Shown: positions 8,065-16,250, counted from the stretch's first letter. The stretch is DNA of 37,070 nucleotides from Alphaproteobacteria bacterium (GCA_028281325.1 JANQKC010000019.1:1-37070); one strand, 5' to 3'. The notes: generated from the sequence alone by a model not told the origin. Numbers and translations are program-made.

Positions 8065-10476
8065 TCAAACGCCCTGTGGTCGTGCGGCGTAACCGGCGTC
8101 GCGGGTCCGCTGCCCCCAATACCGCATGCCGGCAACCACCGCGATGAACAGAACCGCAATGCCCGCGAGCCAGGCACCCGACGTTGCCGGGGTCTGGTCG
8201 AACCGGGCGGCCTGGTAGAATGCAATGGCGACCGCATAGGCCATGCCGGTGGTCCACGCCGCGACGAAGACGGTCCAGCCCAGGGTCGTCTCGCGCCGCA
8301 CCGCGGCGATCGCGGCGACGCAAGGCATGTACAACAGGACGAACAGAAGATAGGCGAACGCACCGGCCGTGCCGTCGAACCGTTCCGCCATGGCCCCGAA
8401 AGTGCCGACGCCGACGTCCTGTTCTTTCGCCGCGGCGGCCCGGTCCTCAACCTCGCCGATGTTCAGCCCGAGCGGATCGAACCAGCTCGCCATGGCGGCG
8501 ACGAGATTGTCCGGGATCGTGCCGAAGCCTTCGGCGATGGTCCCGACGAAGTCGAAAGCCTCCTCCTCGCCTTCGGCCGGCGCCTGTTGTTCATCGGTCT
8601 TGTCGGCGCGCCAACTCATCGGCTTCGGATTGGCCTGACTGCGCCGTTCCGCCGCGGCTTCCTCGCCGATCGAGGTGTAGAGGGAATCCAGCGTCCCAAC
8701 CACCGCTTCCTTCGCCAGGAATCCGGTGAAGATGCCGACCGACGCCGGCCAGTTCTCCTCGGTAACACCGAAAGGCGCGAACAGCGGCGTGATCGTCCGG
8801 CCTATCTCGCTCAGCACGGACCGGTCCGAATCCTCGTTCCCGAAGCTGCCGTCGGTGCCGACGCTGTTCAGCACGTTTAGAACCAAAACCATCGGCACGA
8901 TGACGCGGCCGGCGCGGATGACGAACGCTTTCGTACGCTCCCCGGCGCGCAGCAGTACGCCCCTGCCCGTGGGCATATGATACGGCGGCAGTTCCATCAC
9001 GAAAGGCGTCACGTCGCCGCGCAGCAACGTGTTCTTGAGCACGAGGCCGGTGACGATCGCGGCAGCGATTCCGATCAGGTAAAGCAGAAACACCAGATAC
9101 TGTCCGTAAACCGGAAAGAACGCCGCCGCGAACAAGGCGTAGACGGGCAGACGCGCCCCGCAGGACATGAAAGGCGCCATCGCGATGGTGATCTTGCGGT
9201 CCCGCTCTTGCTCCAACGTTCGCGTCGCCATCACCGCCGGCACCGTGCAGCCGAAGCCCACGATCATCGGCACGAAGGACTTGCCGGGCAGACCGATGCT
9301 GCGCAGGAAGCGGTCCATCACGAAGGCGGCGCGCGCCATGTAGCCGGAGTCTTCAAGCACCGACAGGACGAGGAACAGGCAGCCGATGATCGGAACGAAG
9401 GTCGCCACGACCTGAATGCCGCCGCCGATCCCGTTGGCCACCATGACGATCAACCACTCCGGCGTGCCGACCGCCCCCATCAGCGCGGCCGGTCCGTCGA
9501 CGAAAACCGCGCCACTGACGATGTCGAAGACATCGATGAACGACCCGCCGATATTGATCGTGAACATGAACATGAGATGCATCGCGATCAGGAATATCGG
9601 GATGCCGAGGGCGCGGTTGAGCACGACACGGTCGATCTTGTCGGAGATGCTGCGCTTCACCTCGCCTCTCCGCTTCATCGCGCCATCGACCAGCCCGTTG
9701 ACGAAGCCGTACCGCGCATCCGCCAGAACGATATCGATGTCGTCGTCGAGCGCCTCTTCCGTGCGTCGTTGAAGCTGGCTCACGCGATCGACGACCTCGT
9801 CCGGAACCATCTTTCGCGCCAGCGAATCCCCTTCCAACAGGCGGATCGCCAGCCATCGCGGATCGGCGTCCCGCGTTGCGGCATGTTGCTCGATCTCGGC
9901 CAGCAATATGGCGATCGAATCTTCCACGGAATTGGGATACCGGATCTCGACGTCGGGATACTCGCCGCTTTCCGCCACATCGCGGATCGCGGCCCTGAGG
10001 TCCGCGATCCCCTCGCCGGCGGACGCCACGATGGGCAAGACCGGGCAACCGAGGCGCTGTTGCAGTATCGGCGCGTCGATGTCGATTCCGTTCTCCTGGG
10101 CAACGTCGATCATGTTCAACGCCACCAGCATCGGCACCTTCATTTCCAGCAACTGAGAGGTGAGGTAGAGGTTGCGTTCCAGATTCGAGGCGTCGACGAT
10201 GTTGACGATGAGGTCGGCCTCGCCTGACGCCACGTAATCGCGGGCGATCTGCTCGTCCACCGACACGCCGTCGTCAGAGGATTCGAGCGAGTATGTCCCC
10301 GGCAGGTCGACCAATTCGAACTCTATGCCGTCGAAGGTGTAATGGCCGACCTTTCGTTCGACGGTGACGCCCGGCCAATTCCCGACGCGCTGCTTGGCGC
10401 CGGTCAGGGCGTTAAATAACGTGGTCTTGCCGCAATTCGGGTTGCCGACGACGCCGATGACATATTTTTTGCTCAT
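8065..10476 (-). CDS. feoB: Ferrous iron transport GTPase/permease FeoB
   Basis: Inner-membrane ferrous iron importer, 803 residues from the ATG at 10476. The frame is open 48 codons upstream, but the protein's natural beginning is MSKKYVIGVVGNPNCGKTT. The N-terminal G domain shows G1 (GNPNCGKTT), G3 (DLPGTYSLE) and G4 (NMID). A helical guanine-dissociation-inhibitor-like spacer follows (about 170-270), then the Gate-containing membrane core with GFGCTVPAVMATRTLE, MSCGARLPVYALF and several further spans. A loop of about 100 residues rich in acidic and Ala residues precedes the last helices. The start overlaps feoA by ATGA, and feoC follows 2 bases after the stop. This is the central gene of a feoA-feoA-feoB-feoC operon. 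Confidence 0.96.
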   Translation of the reverse strand: MSKKYVIGVVGNPNCGKTTLFNALTGAKQRVGNWPGVTVERKVGHYTFDGIEFELVDLPGTYSLESSDDGVSVDEQIARDYVASGEADLIVNIVDASNLERNLYLTSQLLEMKVPMLVALNMIDVAQENGIDIDAPILQQRLGCPVLPIVASAGEGIADLRAAIRDVAESGEYPDVEIRYPNSVEDSIAILLAEIEQHAATRDADPRWLAIRLLEGDSLARKMVPDEVVDRVSQLQRRTEEALDDDIDIVLADARYGFVNGLVDGAMKRRGEVKRSISDKIDRVVLNRALGIPIFLIAMHLMFMFTINIGGSFIDVFDIVSGAVFVDGPAALMGAVGTPEWLIVMVANGIGGGIQVVATFVPIIGCLFLVLSVLEDSGYMARAAFVMDRFLRSIGLPGKSFVPMIVGFGCTVPAVMATRTLEQERDRKITIAMAPFMSCGARLPVYALFAAAFFPVYGQYLVFLLYLIGIAAAIVTGLVLKNTLLRGDVTPFVMELPPYHMPTGRGVLLRAGERTKAFVIRAGRVIVPMVLVLNVLNSVGTDGSFGNEDSDRSVLSEIGRTITPLFAPFGVTEENWPASVGIFTGFLAKEAVVGTLDSLYTSIGEEAAAERRSQANPKPMSWRADKTDEQQAPAEGEEEAFDFVGTIAEGFGTIPDNLVAAMASWFDPLGLNIGEVEDRAAAAKEQDVGVGTFGAMAERFDGTAGAFAYLLFVLLYMPCVAAIAAVRRETTLGWTVFVAAWTTGMAYAVAIAFYQAARFDQTPATSGAWLAGIAVLFIAVVAGMRYWGQRTRDAGYAARPQGV

Positions 10477-10706
10477 GACGGATTCTTTTCCACCCGCAAC
10501 GCGGCGGCCTCGTCCTTTCGCAGACTCAAACTGAAACCGCGCACGCGCAGTTCGACCGGATCGCCCATCGGGGCGCATCGGGTGACGGTGAACGCCACCC
10601 CGGGCGTCAGGCCCATGCACAGCAGTTTGCGGCGGTACGCTGCGTTGCCCTTATCGAAACCGGCCACGCAGCCGGTGTCGCCGACCGCCAGGTCCTTCAA
10701 TCTCAT
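10473..10706 (-). CDS. feoA: FeoA-like SH3 protein (second copy, next to feoB)
   Basis: A 77-residue small basic protein of the FeoA family, an SH3-like beta-barrel thought to bind and regulate FeoB. The pattern is L-x-D-L-x-x-G-x-x-G, RRKLLCMGLTPGVAFTV, APMGDPVELRVRGFSLSLRKDEA, which is the full FeoA signature. The ATG at 10706 overlaps the upstream feoA stop (ATGA); an ATG at 10712 is an alternative two codons earlier. Its own stop overlaps the feoB start by ATGA, so all three genes are translationally coupled. Confidence 0.92.
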   Translation of the reverse strand: MRLKDLAVGDTGCVAGFDKGNAAYRRKLLCMGLTPGVAFTVTRCAPMGDPVELRVRGFSLSLRKDEAAALRVEKNPS

Positions 10707-10984
10707 CGCCATCGTCGCCGTTCCTTATCCCGGGCCGCTTGAAGGCTCGTCACCATGATTTTCCGCGCCATGCCGGCGCCCAACGCCAAACGCGCCTCGC
10801 CTCGGACCACCACCACGCCGCCGCGTTGACGTTGGGAGATGAGTAATTCGCTGCCGACATTCAGCCCCATCGACGTCAACCGCATTTCCAAGTTTCGTCC
10901 GGCGACAAGATGGGCGATGCGGACGCATTCGCCTTCCGACGCCATGGACAAAGGAAAGGGTCTTGGCTGTTCTTCATCGGACAC
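10703..10984 (-). CDS. feoA: FeoA-like SH3 protein (first copy)
   Basis: First gene of the feo operon. Read from GTG at 10984 it is 93 residues and begins MSDEEQPRPFPLSMASEGE. This start is preferred over the internal ATG (MASEGE) because FeoA domains start with the PLxxxxxGE strand. An AGGA lies about 11 bases upstream of the GTG. The core shows RLTSMGLNVGSELLISQRQ, GGVVVVRGEARLALG and the closing MARKIMVT strand. It is more divergent than the second copy: the APLGDP turn is replaced by RQRGGV. Two FeoA copies before FeoB are known in several proteobacteria and suggest two distinct partners or a FeoA heteromer. Confidence 0.87.
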   Translation of the reverse strand: MSDEEQPRPFPLSMASEGECVRIAHLVAGRNLEMRLTSMGLNVGSELLISQRQRGGVVVVRGEARLALGAGMARKIMVTSLQAARDKERRRWR

Positions 10985-11444
10985 GCTCAAGAATTTCCTA
11001 CCCCGCAAGCGGTCTCGACGGCGTGGCCAGCGCAAAGCTGACGATGGGAACCGTCGTCCGAAGAAGCCGCCACGCGATGGAGCGTCCGCGGCGCGCCACC
11101 GTCTCGAACGACCGAAACGATCATGTACAGGACACTCCACCCATCGAAAAAATCGAAGCGAGAAGCCAATTTGGAATTAGTTAATAATAAGTCTTAATTG
11201 CGACTGAGGATAGACCTAACTTGACGCAGCGATAAAATGTCCCGAGCGAGGGTATCGATGGCGTATGGCAAGGGGCGCCGCACGAGGCGCAATCGCCGCG
11301 ACCGTGCAGTCGGTTTTAGGTGATTTCCAGACCGTACGGACGGTAAGGCGACCAACCGTATGGCCCAAATCCACATCGGCGCGTCGCCGCGGGGCCGTGA
11401 GCAGTTCCGCCGCCGTCCCTTTCGGAATCAGCGCGTCCTAAGCA
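10985..11444. other. 460-base gap between feo and bfr with AT-rich control segment
   Basis: No convincing gene is seen here; the short frames on either strand lack ribosome sites and family features. On the minus strand this is leader and promoter DNA for the feo operon. A clearly AT-rich island at about 11168-11200 (containing TTAGTTAATAATAAG and CTTAATTGCGACTGAGG) interrupts otherwise GC-rich DNA about 190 bases before the first feoA. It could hold an iron-responsive (Fur/Irr/RirA-type) operator, but no clean palindrome was found. The part next to bfr (11300-11440) has several short dyads such as ACCGTACGGACGGT, and no T-run that would mark a standard terminator. Confidence 0.4.
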
Positions 11445-11930
11445 TCAGGCTGTCGCATTTCCCGTCAGCTTGGACTGGAGGTAATTCCCGAGCCCGATCT
11501 TGTCGATCAAACCAAGCTGCTGCTCGCACCAATAAATGTGATCGACCTCGGTGTCTTCGAGCAGCTTCATGAGAACCTGCCTGCTCACGAAGTCGCTTTC
11601 GGCCTCACAAACGGCGATAGCCTCGACGAGGCCTTTCTGCACCAGCACCTCATAGGCCAAATCGTTCGAAATCATGCTGGGTACGTCGCTGCCGACATTC
11701 AACTTCGCGCGGGCGGCGACGTCGGGCGTCCCTTCGAGAAACAGGATACGTTCGATGAGGCGGGCGGCATGATCGAGTTCTTCCTCCCGCTCATGCTCGA
11801 CGCGTTCATAAAGCTCCTGGAAACCCCAGTCCTGATACATGCGCGAATGAATGAAGTACTGATCGGCCGCCGACATCTCGTGCGTCAGCAAACCGTTCAG
11901 CGTATCGATGACCGTCTTATTGCCCTTCAT
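11445..11930 (-). CDS. bfr: Bacterioferritin, ferroxidase-type subunit (no haem methionine)
   Basis: A 161-residue four-helix-bundle iron-storage subunit. Aligned by eye to E. coli Bfr, the dinuclear ferroxidase ligands are all present: E18, E51, H54, E94 and the ExxH pair E128/H131 (shifted by one residue). Position 52, which in E. coli Bfr is the methionine that ligates the inter-subunit haem, is leucine here. This subunit should therefore oxidise and load iron but not provide a haem ligand. It is the second gene of a pair, starting 13 bases after the stop of the haem-type subunit, with GAGG as ribosome site. Iron exit from the mixed shell would depend on haem supplied by the partner. Confidence 0.93.
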   Translation of the reverse strand: MKGNKTVIDTLNGLLTHEMSAADQYFIHSRMYQDWGFQELYERVEHEREEELDHAARLIERILFLEGTPDVAARAKLNVGSDVPSMISNDLAYEVLVQKGLVEAIAVCEAESDFVSRQVLMKLLEDTEVDHIYWCEQQLGLIDKIGLGNYLQSKLTGNATA

Positions 11931-11943
11931 GTCCGACCTCCCA

Positions 11944-12408
11944 TCAGATTTGCGACTGGATATAGTTTTCCAAGCCGGTCTCCCGGATCAGCCCGGTCTG
12001 GGTTTCCAGCCAGTCGACGAATTCCTCTTCGCCGTTCAAGATGTCGACGAGCAGCGAGCGGGTAACGAAATCCCGTTCGCTTTCGCACAGCGCGATCCCC
12101 TGGCGCAGCTCGGCGACGCAGTCGTCTTCGAGCGTCAATTCGCACTGCAAGATTTCCTCGGTGTTTTCGCCGATGCGCAGTCTTCCGATGGCCTGCAGGT
12201 TCGGCATACCTTCCAGGAACAAGACGCGCTCGATCAGCTTATCGGCCTGCTTCATATCCAGAATGGACTTTTTGTATTCCCGTTTGCCGATGCGCTTCAT
12301 CCCCCAATTGTCGAACATGCGCGCGTGGAGAAAGGTCTGGTTGATGGACACCAATTCGTTCTTCAAGACCGCGTTGAGCTGTCTGATTATGGCCGCGTTC
12401 CCTTTCAT
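11944..12408 (-). CDS. bfr: Bacterioferritin, haem-binding subunit (ferroxidase site broken)
   Basis: A 154-residue bacterioferritin subunit from the ATG at 12408, which has a strong GGAGGAGAA ribosome site. Alignment to E. coli Bfr gives M52 conserved, so it can ligate haem between subunits. The ferroxidase centre is altered: E51 is D, H54 is Q and H130 is F, while E18, E94 and E127 remain. It is the complement of the next gene. Paired Bfr genes of this kind are known from Neisseria gonorrhoeae (BfrA/BfrB), Magnetospirillum and Pseudomonas, where the subunits build one mixed 24-mer. The gene order, first haem subunit then ferroxidase subunit, suggests one operon controlled by the palindrome just upstream. 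Confidence 0.93.
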   Translation of the reverse strand: MKGNAAIIRQLNAVLKNELVSINQTFLHARMFDNWGMKRIGKREYKKSILDMKQADKLIERVLFLEGMPNLQAIGRLRIGENTEEILQCELTLEDDCVAELRQGIALCESERDFVTRSLLVDILNGEEEFVDWLETQTGLIRETGLENYIQSQI

Positions 12409-12435
12409 TCTTCTCCTCCGCAAACGGTGATTCCT

Positions 12436-12451
12436 GGAAAAATTATTTTCC
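12436..12451. promoter_or_regulatory. Candidate iron-responsive operator upstream of bfr pair
   Basis: GGAAAAATTATTTTCC has perfect 6-base arms (GGAAAA/TTTTCC) around ATTA, 28 bases before the bfr start codon and within a likely promoter. It resembles the AT-rich, GAA-N-ATTC-type sites bound by Irr or Fur proteins. Binding is inferred from shape and position only. Confidence 0.4.
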
Positions 12452-12584
12452 GAAAGCCTGTGATTTCAATGGCATGTGGAGAAAAATTCGGGAAAGTCTT
12501 AACGGGAACGCCGTTAGTAGCATCAACCATCCAAGAATGGCAATCGCTCACCCTGGTCTCGACGCGTTACGTCCTGCGCGACCG

Positions 12585-13448
12585 TCAAACCGCCGCGGCT
12601 TCCCCGAGAAAAGCATCGATCAGGCGGAGGCGCGCCGACGACCGCAGCCAGATCACGCCGGTCTTGCGCGCGTAGGTCATGCCGCCCACCTGGGTCTTCC
12701 GGATCGCCAGGTCTTCGGGCCAGGGCGGCGCCCAGTCGGGGACCAAGGACACGCCGAGCCCCTCGTGGACCATCACGGCGATGGCGTCGAGCGCGTCCAG
12801 CTCGAACCGGACGGCGGGGTTGAGCCCGGCATCCCGCAGATACACATCGGCAGGCTGCTTGCCCCACCGGCCCTGGCTGAACCGGATATAGGGGTTGTTG
12901 CGCAGTACCGTCTTCGCCGCCTGCCGTGGCCTATCCGACGGGGTGAGCAGGGTCAACGGTTCCCGCCGCAAGGCACGCCAGCCGCACGCCTTGGGCATGG
13001 CGAAGCTGGGCTCGGCGATGATCGCGGCGTCGAGCTGCTGGTCCATCACGTCCCGATAGAGTTGGCCCGAATGACCCCGCGTGATCTGAAAGTCGAGGTT
13101 CGGATGCTTGCCGCTCAACCGCTGCAGGATGCCGGGCAGCATCCCGGCGATCGCGGTCGAACTCGCGCCGATCCGAATCTCGCCGGACGGCTCGTCGACG
13201 GCGGCCAACGCCTGCAGGTCCGACACCTGTTTCACGAAATCCCGGGCCCGATCCAGGATGGCCCATCCCGCCTTCGTCGGTTGCACGGTACGGCCGGACC
13301 GGGAAATCAGGGCCGCGCCGATGTCGTTCTCCAGCGTGCGGATGCGTTGGGCCACCGCCGCTGGCGTCAGGTTCTGGACTTGCGCCGCCTGCGCGATCGA
13401 CCCGCGGTCGACGACGACGATGAAACTCTCCAGGAAACGAGTATCCAT
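12585..13448 (-). CDS. LysR-family transcriptional regulator
   Basis: A 287-residue LysR-type regulator. The N-terminal winged helix-turn-helix (about 1-60) reads FLESFIVVVDRGSIAQAA followed by LTPAAVAQRIRTLENDIGAAL, the classical recognition and linker helices. The remainder is the periplasmic-binding-like effector domain, with GEIRIGASSTAIAGMLPG opening the first lobe and MVHEGLGVSLVPDW near the end. It diverges from the dehydrogenase/methylglyoxal synthase/otn operon across 98 AT-rich bases, so it very probably controls that operon in response to a pathway intermediate, and itself. The effector is unknown. Confidence 0.93.
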   Translation of the reverse strand: MDTRFLESFIVVVDRGSIAQAAQVQNLTPAAVAQRIRTLENDIGAALISRSGRTVQPTKAGWAILDRARDFVKQVSDLQALAAVDEPSGEIRIGASSTAIAGMLPGILQRLSGKHPNLDFQITRGHSGQLYRDVMDQQLDAAIIAEPSFAMPKACGWRALRREPLTLLTPSDRPRQAAKTVLRNNPYIRFSQGRWGKQPADVYLRDAGLNPAVRFELDALDAIAVMVHEGLGVSLVPDWAPPWPEDLAIRKTQVGGMTYARKTGVIWLRSSARLRLIDAFLGEAAAV

Positions 13449-13462
13449 GAAAACATAAAAAC

Positions 13463-13476
13463 TTATTTTTAAATAA
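13463..13476. promoter_or_regulatory. Inverted repeat in LysR/dehydrogenase divergent promoter
   Basis: TTATTT-TT-AAATAA is a perfect 6-base inverted repeat in the 98-base gap between the regulator and the first operon gene. The whole gap (13449-13520) is strikingly AT-rich in a GC-rich genome. LysR proteins commonly bind a T-N11-A dyad in exactly this position, so this is the best operator candidate. Confidence 0.45.
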
Positions 13477-13546
13477 AGAAAAACATATTTTTCCTATTTT
13501 CTATTCCATCCTATCCTCCACCGCATAAGACGAGAGGAGAGAGATC

Positions 13547-14608
13547 ATGGATATCGTGGTCCTGCCCGGCGACGGCATCGGCGAAGAGATCATCCAAGCA
13601 GGCATGACGGTGCTCGATGCGGTCGATACGATATCGCCGCTGGGATTGACCTACCAGGTCGAGGAGATCGGCTTCGCGTCCTACGACAAGACGGGCACGA
13701 CCCTGCCCGACCGCGTGCTCGAGCGCTGCCGCACCAGCGACGGCATCATCCTCGGCCCGGTCTCGCACATGGACTATCCCGACCGCGACAAGGGCGGCGT
13801 CAACGTCTCGGCGGTCGTGCGCGTCGCGCTGGACCTCTACGCCAATGTCCGGCCCGCGCGCACGCGCCAGGGCCTGCCGAACAAGGTCGGGGATTTCGAC
13901 CTCGTCATCATGCGGGAGGCGACCGAAGGGTTCTATCCCGACCGCAACATGTTCGCCGGCAAGGGCGAATTCATGCCGACCGAGGACGTGGTGATCTCGA
14001 TGCGCAAACTGACCCGCGGCGGCTGCCACCGGATCGCCCGCCGTGCCTTCGACCTCGCCATGATGCGCCGCAAGAAGGTCACCGCGATCCATAAGGCGAA
14101 CAACTTCATCCTATCCGACGGATTGTTCCTGGAGGAGGTGCGGAAGGTTGCCCGCGACTTCCCCGAGGTCGAGGTCGAGGAAATGATCATCGACGCCTCC
14201 GCCGCGATCCTCGTGCGCGACCCGGCCCGGTTCGACGTGATCTGCGCGACCAATTTTCACGCCGACATCCTGTCCGACCTCACGTCGGAACTGTCCGGGA
14301 GCCTCGGGCTCGCGGGATCGATCAACGCCGGCGAAACGCTCTGTTGCGCCCAGGCACAACACGGATCGGCCCCGGACATCGCCGGTCAGGACAAGGCCAA
14401 CCCGACATCGATGATCCTGTCGATCGCGATGTTGCTGGATTGGCTGGGCAACCGGCACGGCCGTGACGACATGATCGCGGCCGCCGCGCGCATGGACAGC
14501 GCGATCGATACCGTGTTGGCCGACCCCGCCAGCCGGACCGCGGACCTGGGCGGCACGCTGGGCACGCAAGCCTTCGCGAAGGTTGTTGCGGACACGGTAG
14601 CCGCTTGA
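13547..14608 (+). CDS. Isocitrate/isopropylmalate-type beta-decarboxylating dehydrogenase, copy 1
   Basis: A 353-residue NAD(P)- and metal-dependent dehydrogenase of the isopropylmalate/isocitrate/tartrate dehydrogenase superfamily, oxidising a 2-hydroxyacid and usually removing the beta-carboxyl. Visible landmarks are GDGIG near the N-terminus, substrate arginines around LDLYANVRPAR, MREATEGFY (R123, catalytic Y130), IHKANN (catalytic K183), NFHADILSDL (metal ligands D240, D244) and the cofactor loop HGSAPDIAGQDKANP. No partner leuC/leuD genes are near, so it is not leucine biosynthesis. The operon context with DUF1537 kinase and class II aldolase favours a four-carbon acid sugar or tartrate/malate-like substrate. 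The ribosome site is GAGGAGAGAG. Confidence 0.9.
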   Translation: MDIVVLPGDGIGEEIIQAGMTVLDAVDTISPLGLTYQVEEIGFASYDKTGTTLPDRVLERCRTSDGIILGPVSHMDYPDRDKGGVNVSAVVRVALDLYANVRPARTRQGLPNKVGDFDLVIMREATEGFYPDRNMFAGKGEFMPTEDVVISMRKLTRGGCHRIARRAFDLAMMRRKKVTAIHKANNFILSDGLFLEEVRKVARDFPEVEVEEMIIDASAAILVRDPARFDVICATNFHADILSDLTSELSGSLGLAGSINAGETLCCAQAQHGSAPDIAGQDKANPTSMILSIAMLLDWLGNRHGRDDMIAAAARMDSAIDTVLADPASRTADLGGTLGTQAFAKVVADTVAA

Positions 14609-14665
14609 TCCTATGGCACGGGAAGATCAGCCCTTTGCGGACGGAAACCATGCAGGAAAGCGAAA

Positions 14666-15100
14666 ATGAAAGCGCGCAAGCGGATCGCCCTGGTGGCGCA
14701 TGACTCGCGGAAATCCGCCATGGCATCCTGGGCGGACCGGAACAAGGCCATTCTGAGTCAGCACGATCTCTGGGCGACCGGCACGACCGGCGCCCTGATC
14801 GGCGAACGGACCGGACTTTCAGTCACGCGCCTCATGAGCGGCCCGCAGGGCGGCGACCAGCAACTCGGCGCGATGATCGCCGAGGGGAAGATCGACCTCT
14901 TGATCTTCTTCACCGACCCCTTGGCGGCGCTGCCGCATGATGTCGACGTGAAGGCGCTGCTGCGCGTCTCGACGCTGCATGAGACGGTTATCGCTTGCAA
15001 CCGGGCGACGTCGGACTTCATCCTGCAGTCGCCGTTGTTGAACCAACCCTATGACGCAACCGACAATGACGCCGCTGGATCAACCGAGGCCCGACCATGA
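14666..15100 (+). CDS. mgsA: Methylglyoxal synthase
   Basis: Converts dihydroxyacetone phosphate to methylglyoxal and phosphate, bypassing lower glycolysis and relieving sugar-phosphate stress. The 144 residues match E. coli MgsA across the whole length: IALVAHDSRK (H12, equivalent of H19), LWATGTTGALI (phosphate loop), SGPQGGDQQLGAMIAEGKID (D64, catalytic Asp equivalent of D71), and ALPHDVDVKALLR (H91, D94). The usual FFWDP is FFTDP here. The start ATG follows AGGAAAG. Its stop overlaps the next dehydrogenase start by ATGA. Placement between two dehydrogenases and upstream of otnK/otnC-type genes, which yield dihydroxyacetone phosphate, is unusual. Confidence 0.94.
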   Translation: MKARKRIALVAHDSRKSAMASWADRNKAILSQHDLWATGTTGALIGERTGLSVTRLMSGPQGGDQQLGAMIAEGKIDLLIFFTDPLAALPHDVDVKALLRVSTLHETVIACNRATSDFILQSPLLNQPYDATDNDAAGSTEARP

Positions 15101-16194
15101 ACGAACCGAACTTTCAAATTGCCGTCATCCGCGGCGACGGCATCGGCGTGGATGTGACCGATGCGACGCTGGCAGTGATCGAGGCCGCGCGCGGCCGGGT
15201 CGGCGGATTTCGCCTCACCTATAACGATCTTATCGGCGGCGCGGCCTATTACCGGGAAAGCGGGCAAGACATGGCCCCCGGTGCGGAGGATGCCGCGGGC
15301 GACGCCGACGCGATCTTTCTGGGCGCCATCGGGCTACCGGAGGTCCGGCACGAGGACGGAACGGAGATATCGCCGCACCTGCGCTTGCGGGAGATGTTCC
15401 AGCTCTACGCCGGCGTCCGACCGGTCAAGGCGTATCCGAATGTGCCTTGCCGTCTCGCCGATCCGCGGGCGGCGGAAATCGATCTGATCATCCTTCGGGA
15501 ATCCACCGAGGGACTGTTCTATACCGCCGCCGCGCACAACCGGAACCCGGTCGCCAACGACGACGAGGTTCAGGACGTTTTGCGGATCACCCGGCCGACG
15601 ACCGAAAAGCTGCACGATTTCGCCTTCCGCCTCGCCCAGCGGCGCAAGGCGAAGGGACGCGGCGGGTCCCTCACCTGCGTCGACAAGGCCAACGTGTTCC
15701 GGTCGATGGCGTTCTTCCGGCAGATCTTCGACGAACGCGCGGAGAATTTCCCGGATGTGGAACGCCGGTACAATTATGTGGATGCCCAGGCCCTGGACCT
15801 GATCCGGCGGCCGTGGGAGTTCGACGTGCTGGTGATGGAGAATATGTTCGGCGACATCCTGTCAGACCTGGGCGGCGGCCTCGTCGGCGGCATGGGTATG
15901 GCGGCCTGCGGCGAAATCGGCGATGAGCATGGCTTGTTCCAGCCGGCGCACGGCAGCGCGCCCGACATCATGGGACAGGACAAGGCGAACCCGCTGGCCG
16001 CGATCCTGAGCGGGGCGATGATGCTCGACTACCTGGCGGAAAAGTCCGATCAACCGCAATTGGCGGACGCCGCCGGCGTCATCGAGGATGCGGTCCAGGC
16101 CGGCTTCGCCGAAAACCGGCTTCGCCCAATGGAGTTCGGCGGCGACATGGGCACGACCGCCGTGACCGACGAACTGCTCGACCTGATTCGGTAA
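15097..16194 (+). CDS. Isocitrate/isopropylmalate-type beta-decarboxylating dehydrogenase, copy 2
   Basis: A 365-residue enzyme of the same superfamily as the gene at 13547 but clearly divergent. Landmarks are RGDGIG, LRESTEGLFY (R134, Y142), VDKANV (catalytic K197), MENMFGDILSDLGGGLVGG (metal ligands D253, D257) and HGSAPDIMGQDKANP. The glycine-rich GGGLVGGMGMAACGEIG loop after the metal site resembles D-malate/tartrate dehydrogenases more than leucine-pathway enzymes. The start overlaps the mgsA stop by four bases, so it is translationally coupled. Two related dehydrogenases in one operon suggest two stereoisomeric or successive 2-hydroxyacid substrates, or a hetero-oligomer; both keep full catalytic sets, so neither looks like a pseudo-subunit. 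Confidence 0.9.
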   Translation: MNEPNFQIAVIRGDGIGVDVTDATLAVIEAARGRVGGFRLTYNDLIGGAAYYRESGQDMAPGAEDAAGDADAIFLGAIGLPEVRHEDGTEISPHLRLREMFQLYAGVRPVKAYPNVPCRLADPRAAEIDLIILRESTEGLFYTAAAHNRNPVANDDEVQDVLRITRPTTEKLHDFAFRLAQRRKAKGRGGSLTCVDKANVFRSMAFFRQIFDERAENFPDVERRYNYVDAQALDLIRRPWEFDVLVMENMFGDILSDLGGGLVGGMGMAACGEIGDEHGLFQPAHGSAPDIMGQDKANPLAAILSGAMMLDYLAEKSDQPQLADAAGVIEDAVQAGFAENRLRPMEFGGDMGTTAVTDELLDLIR

Positions 16195-16212
16195 AGGAAG
16201 CGGGAGACCGAC

Positions 16213-16248
16213 ATGATAAACGGCAATCGCGATCGGACGGGGCCCTAG
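16213..16248 (+). other. Possible 11-codon leader frame before the otnK-like gene
   Basis: ATG at 16213 follows GGGAGACCGAC, a better ribosome site than the one before the otnK-like ATG. It reads MINGNRDRTGP and stops with TAG at 16246-16248, two bases before the next ATG at 16251. It could be a translational coupling leader, or chance. There is no protein evidence. Confidence 0.3.
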
Positions 16249-16250
16249 CC

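Noticed and set aside
11194..11376. A 60-codon minus-strand frame in the feo/bfr gap
   Set aside because: No ribosome site, no family features, and part of it covers the AT-rich control region.
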